Assembly: GCA_015521085.1 (NCBI GenBank)
Contig: WAOW01000001.1
Span: 1-64,000 of the forward strand
DNA length: 64,000 nt
Origin: Candidatus Thermodiscus eudorianus
GTDB taxonomy: Archaea; Thermoproteota; Thermoprotei_A; Sulfolobales; Acidilobaceae
Direction of reading: 5' to 3'
This document shows, in pieces, positions 58,865 through 64,000 of this stretch; the first letter of the stretch is position 1; each line of letters starts with the position of its first letter. Below the pieces are notes generated by a model, which saw nothing but the letters and a program-made list of their open reading frames with translations, searched no databases and was not told the DNA's origin. The position numbers were made by a program, and so were the translations under genes.

Positions 58865-60355
58865 TTGGGCTTCCCTTCGATCCTGTATCCCCTAGAAAGA
58901 GGTGCCAGTCTCTTCCCGAACCGCCAGGTGGTAGGCCCGGATAGACGCGTGACTTACAGGGAGATGCTTGACCGCGTCAGGAGGCTCGCCGGCTTCCTCA
59001 GGTCTAAGGGGATAGGCGAGGGCGACGTAGTCGCTGTGGCCGATGTGAACAGTGTGCGGTTCATGGAGCTAGTATACGCATTATCTCTGACTAACTCGAT
59101 ACTGATGCCGATAAACTTCAGGCAGCCGCCGTTAATGATAAAGGATATGCTGGAGGAGGCTGAGGCGAAGGCCTTCATATACTCGCAACCCTTCAAGGAC
59201 CTGGCACGGCTCAAACCCGGAATACTAGAGCTACGGTTAGAGGACTACCAGGCCTGGCTCGACACAGCCCCCTACGAGGGACGCCCGGACCCGGACGCCG
59301 ACTACGTGCTCCTCTACACGAGCGGCACCACCGGGAAGCCTAAGGGCGTCCTATACAAGCAGTGGAAGATGGTTCAGGGAGGCCTCTCAATAGCGCACCA
59401 GCTGAGCCTATACGAGACCCCGGCAAAGCTGTCGAGTGGAGACGTCATACTCTCCCTGATACCAATGTTCCACATACTCTCATGGGGCAGTGTATTCATC
59501 GCACCCTTCATAGGGGCCAAGCTAGTGTTCGTCGACAAGTTCGACCCCGAGGCCATCGTGGAGAAGATAAGGGAGGAGGAGGTGACCTGGTTCAACGCTG
59601 TCCCAACGATGCTGGCCATGATACTACAGACCGGGGCCAAGTTCGACGGGCTGAAGGCAATCATAGGCGGGTCGCCACTGCCAAAGAAGTACTGGGACCT
59701 GGCCCGGGCGAGGGGCATACGGATAACGATGATCTACGGCGCCACGGACATGCTCGCGGTGAGTCTATCCATACTCACGGACCACACGAGCGAGGAGGAC
59801 GCCAGGCTGGTGACCCACCCAGTACCCTACGCGGAGGTGAAGATCGTTAAGGAGGACGGGAGCCCCGCTCGCCCCGGGGAGATAGGCGAGATATACTATA
59901 GGAGTCCCTGGATGCCCGAGGGCTACTACAAGAACCCCGAGAAGACCGCCGGGTCATTCATCGACGGGTGGTTCAGGACCGGGGACCTAGGCTCTCCCAC
60001 CGAGGACGGGGGATTCACTATACTTGACAGGATCAAGGACGCCGTCAAGAGCGGTGGCGAGTGGATACCGACCAGTGTACTGGAGTCGATAATAAGCGAG
60101 GTCGAGGGAGTATCCATGGTGGCAGTCATACCCGTGGAGCACGAGAAGTGGGGGGAGAGGCCAGCCGCGGTGTATGTGGGCACGGCTAGTGAACTCGATA
60201 TACGAAGACATCTTGAGAAGGCCGTCGAGGAGGGTAGAATAGCCAAGTACTGGATCCCAGACTACATCGTACGCGTCGATGAACTGCCAATGACCACCAC
60301 GGGGAAGATAAACAAGCGAGCTCTACGGGAAAAGATCAGGGAGCTAATCCAATAG
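58865..60355 (+). CDS. AMP-forming acyl-CoA synthetase
   Basis: This 496-residue ANL ligase has LLYTSGTTGKPKGVLYKQW near residue 150, MIYGATDMLAVSLS near 290 in the position of the usual glycine-tyrosine-glycine motif, GWFRTGDLGSPTEDGG near 367, DRIKDAVKSGGEWIP and a catalytic lysine in TTTGKINKRALREK close to the end. It is shorter than the ligase at 37058, and the two are only distant relatives. The substrate is a fatty, aromatic or branched-chain acid; which one is not decidable. It starts at TTG 58865 after a GTTATTTATCAC box and follows the ATPase gene by 69 bases. Confidence 0.9.
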   Translation: MGFPSILYPLERGASLFPNRQVVGPDRRVTYREMLDRVRRLAGFLRSKGIGEGDVVAVADVNSVRFMELVYALSLTNSILMPINFRQPPLMIKDMLEEAEAKAFIYSQPFKDLARLKPGILELRLEDYQAWLDTAPYEGRPDPDADYVLLYTSGTTGKPKGVLYKQWKMVQGGLSIAHQLSLYETPAKLSSGDVILSLIPMFHILSWGSVFIAPFIGAKLVFVDKFDPEAIVEKIREEEVTWFNAVPTMLAMILQTGAKFDGLKAIIGGSPLPKKYWDLARARGIRITMIYGATDMLAVSLSILTDHTSEEDARLVTHPVPYAEVKIVKEDGSPARPGEIGEIYYRSPWMPEGYYKNPEKTAGSFIDGWFRTGDLGSPTEDGGFTILDRIKDAVKSGGEWIPTSVLESIISEVEGVSMVAVIPVEHEKWGERPAAVYVGTASELDIRRHLEKAVEEGRIAKYWIPDYIVRVDELPMTTTGKINKRALREKIRELIQ

Positions 60356-60377
60356 CCCTCCCGGCTCTAGGCGGAGG

Positions 60378-61196
60378 CTATAACAGGCCTACCCCACCAG
60401 CATCCTCATACTCTACCTCCAGCCCGGCTTCCTCGGCATACATCTTTATAGTGGGCGAGACGAGGGCCCTTAGACCCTCTCCATAGGCCAGGTACGGCGT
60501 GTAGTAGCGCTTCCTAGCATCGTCTAGGCCCCTTGCCAGGACTCCGGCATAGGCCAGTAGAGGCTCGCCGCCTAGGCCGACCAGTAGGGACCCTATGACG
60601 TATGCGCGTTTAACGAATCTAGCCCCCTCCTCTACCGCCTCCAGGAGGCCAGCTCCCTCCCTGATCCTCCTGGCGATCCACAGGGTTATGAGGTGGGAGT
60701 CGGTATAGGATTTAGGGTCCAGGCCCAGCTCCTCGGCGACTGCATCAGCGAGCACACTCCCGTTGTGGGCCAGGTAAAGTTCTCCATAGCTCTTCTCCCT
60801 AGCTATGCCAGCGTTGAAGGGATGGGTGTTCAAGACTCCACGCGGCATGCCCCTGCTGGCCCTGCGCGAGTGGAGGAGGAGCAGGACCCGGCGGGCCTTT
60901 GTAACGACTTCTGCGAGGCGCCTAGAGTACTCTTGAAGCATTTCAAGGTTCAGCCTACAGGAATCCTCGTAGTCTCTAGTGTAGTCGTATGCGTCATATC
61001 TGTAGTAGTGGAGCTCCCAGCCCCTACCCTGATCGACTAGCAGGGCCGCCCCGAAGCCGTGGCAGTGGCGCCCGTCTCCCCCCGTTAACTCAGCTAGTAG
61101 GGGGTCTTCCGCCGACGCCTTATAGTGTAGGTGTATAAGGCTCCCTAGAGTATTTACACCCTCGTCCTGGGCTCTGGCGAAGAGGACTCTGCACAT
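60378..61196 (-). CDS. Class II glutamine amidotransferase-family protein
   Basis: In this 272-residue Ntn-hydrolase, Cys2 (MCRVLFA) becomes the N-terminal nucleophile once the start methionine is removed. Then follow GRHCHGFGAALLVD near 43, LLLLHSRRASRGMP near 105 and HPFNAGIAREKSYGELYLAHNGSV near 123 with the oxyanion asparagine. The plan is like EgtC/YafJ-type members, which act alone as gamma-glutamyl hydrolases, so the partner enzyme may be missing. The reaction is unknown. The end is 22 bases from the convergent acyl-CoA ligase stop. Confidence 0.85.
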   Translation of the reverse strand: MCRVLFARAQDEGVNTLGSLIHLHYKASAEDPLLAELTGGDGRHCHGFGAALLVDQGRGWELHYYRYDAYDYTRDYEDSCRLNLEMLQEYSRRLAEVVTKARRVLLLLHSRRASRGMPRGVLNTHPFNAGIAREKSYGELYLAHNGSVLADAVAEELGLDPKSYTDSHLITLWIARRIREGAGLLEAVEEGARFVKRAYVIGSLLVGLGGEPLLAYAGVLARGLDDARKRYYTPYLAYGEGLRALVSPTIKMYAEEAGLEVEYEDAGGVGLL

Positions 61197-61265
61197 GGCT
61201 GATCGAGTCTATAGTGTATCCCGGCTTCCGTGTTAAATATTATGTTAATGTATATGTTTAGGCTG

Positions 61266-61928
61266 TCAAACATTTGACTCCGGCGTGGTGTATACTAAGT
61301 TTCTTAGGAGGTTGTAGGTTTTCAGCGCGTCTCGCGAGTCCACCACTATTATCGTGTCCACGTAGCATGATATTATCTGGGTTATATTGACCCCGTTCCC
61401 GGCAAGGTAGCTGGTTATGTACGCGATTACTCCGGGCGTGGTGATTATGTCCTCGGGGCTGACCATGACCACCGCGGTCTGCTCGTCTATCCTCTCCAGG
61501 GGCTTGCCTATCCTAGACACTATGTAGTCGACGTCTTCAGACGATACTACTAGTGTCACCTGCTTGAAGCCCTGTGTCACCTGTATGAAGCGCGCATTCT
61601 CTGCGACCTGGGAGGTTACCGAGAGGGCTTTTGGCATTAGGTGTCCGGGGAAGGTTAGTATTGTTACGGAGTCGTGTATTATTATGGTGGACTTGGAGAG
61701 GACTTCTTCGACTCTACTCCTCATAGTGCCTTTGAGCTTCTTGGCTAGCCTGTGAAGCGCTATCTTTGCGGCGGCCGGGTTTACCTCTACCCTCCGGGTC
61801 TCGCGGATCTCTCTGGCGATTTGCCTCGCCAGCTCGCTGATGTTCACTATCCCCCTTGCCAGGCAATCGCTTAGACAGGGGTCCCTCGTTATCCTCTCCC
61901 GGACTAGCTCGGCCGCGTTTCCACTCAA
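61266..61928 (-). CDS. ACT-domain regulator of amino-acid metabolism (COG2150-like)
   Basis: The 220-residue product has an N-terminal helical part (CLARGIVNISELARQIAREI, NPAAAKIALHRLAKKL) that resembles a DNA-binding or dimerisation domain. From about residue 75 there are two ACT-type repeats (VTILTFPGHLMPKALSVTSQ and AVVMVSPEDIITTPGVIAYI with YLAGNGVNITQI). ACT domains bind amino acids. COG2150 proteins are annotated as predicted archaeal regulators. The gene starts at TTG 61928 and is divergent from an amino-acid ABC transporter with GTATCA repeats between them, so control of that transporter is a reasonable inference. Confidence 0.72.
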   Translation of the reverse strand: MSGNAAELVRERITRDPCLSDCLARGIVNISELARQIAREIRETRRVEVNPAAAKIALHRLAKKLKGTMRSRVEEVLSKSTIIIHDSVTILTFPGHLMPKALSVTSQVAENARFIQVTQGFKQVTLVVSSEDVDYIVSRIGKPLERIDEQTAVVMVSPEDIITTPGVIAYITSYLAGNGVNITQIISCYVDTIIVVDSRDALKTYNLLRNLVYTTPESNV

Positions 61929-61955
61929 ATTGGGGTCCCTCCTGCTGTTACGTTT

Positions 61956-62010
61956 GTATCATGTCTTATAAAAGCGTTACATATGTATCAATAATGTATA
62001 TAAATGATAC
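61956..62010. promoter_or_regulatory. GTATCA operator-like repeats between regulator and ABC transporter
   Basis: GTATCA occurs at 61956-61961 and 61985-61990, and its inverse TGATAC at 62005-62010, the last two forming an inverted repeat around ATAATGTATATAA. TATA-like boxes lie in each direction: TTATAAAAG (61966-61974) for the minus-strand regulator and TGTATATAA (61995-62003) for the transporter. Half-sites flank both boxes, as expected for repression in both directions. Confidence 0.5.
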
Positions 62011-62040
62011 GATATAGTTACAGGCGGTAGGTGAACGCCT

Positions 62041-62895
62041 ATGGCTGTGGCATGGAAGCCCGTGGCCCTCGCATTCATAGTACTCACCATAATACTCGCG
62101 GGAGCCCTCATCGTGGTATGGGGTAAATCCTCGTCGGCCCAGGAGGAAGTCCCGGAACAGTTCAAACTACACCATAACCAGCTAGAGAAGATCAAAGAGA
62201 GGGGAGTACTGATAGTCGGCACGAGCGCCGACTGGCCGCCCTACGAGTACGTGACCCCCGACGGGAAATTCGCTGGCATAGACATGATCCTAGCCCAGAA
62301 GATAGCCGACGCCCTGGGCGTCAAGCTAGAGATAAAGGACATGAAGTTCGCAGCCCTATTCGAGGCCGTCCAGAGGGGCGACGTAGACATCGTCATCGCA
62401 GACGTGGCCATGAAGCCTAAGAGATTGCAGGCAGTCGACTTCACGATACCCTACAGGTGCGAGTCGGGGAAGGCTATAGTGATCAAGGCATCCGACGCGG
62501 ACTCCTACAACGGCTACAGCTGGCTTGAGGGCAAGAAGATAGGAGTCCAGCTGGCCACTACCGAGCAGGACCTGGCAAAGGAGTACTTCGGCGACAAGTC
62601 GGAGATAGTAACCTTCGACAGGGTCTATCCCGAGATGACTCTCTCACTGAAGAACGGCCAGATAGACGCAATGATAGTAGCCCCAGACGTCGCCAAGATA
62701 ATTGTATCCAAGGAGAAGGACCTAACCATAATCGACAACATACCCTTCTTCAGCTGCAGCGCAGTCGTAGTCCCCCAGTACGCGCTAGACCTAAAACAAC
62801 AGGTATCACAGGTCATCTGGGACCTGAAGCAGAGCGGCGAGTTCGACCAGATAGTCTCCCAGGAGATATCGAAGTGGCTCGCAACCCAGAGCTAG
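62041..62895 (+). CDS. Amino-acid ABC transporter substrate-binding protein
   Basis: This 284-residue protein has an N-terminal membrane anchor (residues 7-27, PVALAFIVLTIILAGALIVV) and an SBP_bac_3-type domain outside. It shows GVLIVGTSADWPPYEYVTPD near 58, GKFAGIDMILAQKIADALGV, DIVIADVAMKPKRLQAVDFT and DAMIVAPDVAKIIV. This subfamily binds polar or basic amino acids; an aspartate near residue 79 would bind the alpha-amino group. The ATG at 62041 follows GGTAGGTG. It leads an operon with the permease and ATPase genes. Confidence 0.9.
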   Translation: MAVAWKPVALAFIVLTIILAGALIVVWGKSSSAQEEVPEQFKLHHNQLEKIKERGVLIVGTSADWPPYEYVTPDGKFAGIDMILAQKIADALGVKLEIKDMKFAALFEAVQRGDVDIVIADVAMKPKRLQAVDFTIPYRCESGKAIVIKASDADSYNGYSWLEGKKIGVQLATTEQDLAKEYFGDKSEIVTFDRVYPEMTLSLKNGQIDAMIVAPDVAKIIVSKEKDLTIIDNIPFFSCSAVVVPQYALDLKQQVSQVIWDLKQSGEFDQIVSQEISKWLATQS

Positions 62896-62951
62896 ACCCC
62901 CTGGGGGACCCCCAAGCAAATACACCTCTTTTACCCGGGAGGCGTCCATGA

Positions 62952-63617
62952 TTGCTGGACCTAGCTTTAACATACGCGGACCTCCTCCTAGAGGGTCTGG
63001 GCAGGACGATAGCAATAGCAATCCTAGGCTTCGCCCTAGGCTTCACGATATCCATGTTGCTCAGCTTCATGAGGTTCCTGGCGCCCTGGCCCGTGAAGTC
63101 GCTTGCAGAGGCCTACATAGGGTTCTTCCGGGGAACGCCGCTCCTAGTACAAATATTCATGATATTCTTCGGCCTACCCAGTATAGGTATAAAGATGAAC
63201 GCCTTCACCGCCGCCACGCTCGCGATAGGGCTAAACAGCGGAGCATACCAGGCGGAGATAGTCAGGTCAACCGTAAAGGGGGTCCCAGAGGAACAGTTGC
63301 TCGTCGCAAGATCCCTCGGCTTGAGTGAGGCCCAGATACTCCGGCACGTAGTGCTGCCACAGGCCGTGAGGAACGCTATACCAGCGCTGACAAACGAGTA
63401 CGTCATGCTCTTGAAGGAGAGCGCCCTGGCGAGCGTTATAGGGGTGATGGAGTTGACCAGGGTGGGAGAGTTCATGACGGCCGCAACCTTCCGGGCCCTA
63501 GAAGCCTACCTCTTGGTTGCACTAATCTACCTGGCAGTATCCTACACGTTCATGAAGGCATCCAAGTCCACCGAGAAGAAGCTGGCCATACCAGGCTACG
63601 AGAGGTGGGTAAAGTGA
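62952..63617 (+). CDS. Amino-acid ABC transporter permease
   Basis: This 221-residue HisM/GlnP-type permease has about five membrane helices. The cytoplasmic EAA loop is VPEEQLLVARSLGLSEAQIL near 112, followed by RHVVLPQAVRNAIPAL, and EAYIGFFRGTPLLVQIFMIF near 53 is the family's N-terminal signature. The start is a TTG at 62952, 56 bases after the binding-protein gene; no better start exists. It overlaps the ATPase gene by four bases (GTGA). Confidence 0.93.
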   Translation: MLDLALTYADLLLEGLGRTIAIAILGFALGFTISMLLSFMRFLAPWPVKSLAEAYIGFFRGTPLLVQIFMIFFGLPSIGIKMNAFTAATLAIGLNSGAYQAEIVRSTVKGVPEEQLLVARSLGLSEAQILRHVVLPQAVRNAIPALTNEYVMLLKESALASVIGVMELTRVGEFMTAATFRALEAYLLVALIYLAVSYTFMKASKSTEKKLAIPGYERWVK

Positions 63618-64000
63618 AGACCCTTGAACTATTAGACATACACGCGGGATACAGGGGCCACGAAGTACTCCACGGAGTCAGCCTAACCGTTGACACCCCC
63701 GAGAACGTGGTCATAGCGGGGCCGAGTGGTAGCGGTAAGTCAACACTACTAAAGGTCATACCCCGGCTAGTCGAGCCCACCAAGGGAAAAATAATATTCA
63801 AGGGAGTAGACGTGACCGGGATCAGCGACGAGAAAAAGCTCCGGAGTATAAGGTCCAGGATAGGCTACCTACCACAGCACTACGGCCTATTCCCCCACAT
63901 GAAGGTGATAGATAACGTCACATTCCCACTGCGGGTCGTCAAGAAGGTGCAGGCCGACAAGGCTAGGGAAACCGCGCTACGGTACCTGAAGCTCTTCGGC
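63614..64000 (+). CDS. Amino-acid ABC transporter ATP-binding protein (partial, cut by window end)
   Basis: The GTG at 63614 overlaps the permease stop. The 129 codons in the window show the ABC ATPase Walker A GPSGSGKSTLLKVIPRLVEP near residue 36 and a Q-loop region YLPQHYGLFPHMKVIDNVTF near 87, typical of the GlnQ/HisP-type polar amino-acid importers. The signature, Walker B and H-loop lie beyond the window. It completes a binding protein-permease-ATPase operon in the usual order. Confidence 0.93.
   Translation, partial: MKTLELLDIHAGYRGHEVLHGVSLTVDTPENVVIAGPSGSGKSTLLKVIPRLVEPTKGKIIFKGVDVTGISDEKKLRSIRSRIGYLPQHYGLFPHMKVIDNVTFPLRVVKKVQADKARETALRYLKLFG

Overview
The window reads as chromosome of a hyperthermophilic crenarchaeon, most like the Desulfurococcales. 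Supporting this are a B1-type family B DNA polymerase, archaeal Spt5, SecE, NAC and alanyl-tRNA synthetase, stalk ribosomal proteins ending in the archaeal acidic tail, diphthine synthase, Trm5, an intron-bearing tRNA, many TTG/GTG starts, TATA-like boxes about 26 bases before apparently leaderless starts, and very tight packing with overlapping gene ends. I cannot name the genus from sequence alone.

Layout. 1-1184 is a graveyard of toxin-antitoxin pieces (VapB/PIN). 1185-4448 is accessory: a fluoride channel with DUF190, a secreted DOMON protein, a nitroreductase and a membrane protein. 4542-12789 is the conserved information-processing block: Mut7-C RNase, AMMECR1, SecE, Spt5, a divergent HTH-phosphoribosyltransferase regulator, ribosomal L11, L1, L10 and L12, and AlaRS. 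L1 has a structured leader, and the L10 and L12 tails are nucleotide-identical. 12797-25556 holds metabolic and membrane genes, a membrane-anchored winged-helix regulator next to a secreted helical protein, an MFS carrier, a degenerate DHH protein, a metallo-beta-lactamase/radical-SAM pair and two flavin oxidoreductases. 25601-31300 contains a 1318-residue RecQ-like helicase with an N-terminal membrane anchor, a PadR regulator and an orphan protein.

31369-39891 carries translation and cofactor genes (DphB, DUF371, Trm5, NAD kinase), two GNAT acetyltransferases, malic enzyme, an acyl-CoA ligase and a second MFS carrier. 39937-46379 has a PAC2 protein, an Hsp20-like protein, a DsrMK/HdrDE-type fusion oxidoreductase and PolB1. 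46402-49752 has a possible small RNA, an SdpI-like membrane protein with its own PadR regulator, a PH-domain membrane protein, a tRNA-Pro(CGG) with an unusually placed intron, an XRE-type regulator and NAC. 49813-52178 is a sulfur-transfer operon (DUF1641, sulfide:quinone oxidoreductase-like, TusA, DsrE) behind a cluster of GTATATAC palindromes.

From 52251 come DUF488, an undecaprenyl-diphosphatase-like enzyme, a GYD protein, two unknown membrane proteins, CstA with a small membrane partner, an ArsA-like ATPase with a small partner, a second acyl-CoA ligase and a class II amidotransferase. The end is an ACT-domain (COG2150-like) regulator divergent from an amino-acid ABC transporter cut by the window edge. 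The physiology suggested is peptide, amino-acid and organic-acid use with sulfur redox chemistry. No CRISPR array, insertion sequence, rRNA gene or replication origin was seen.
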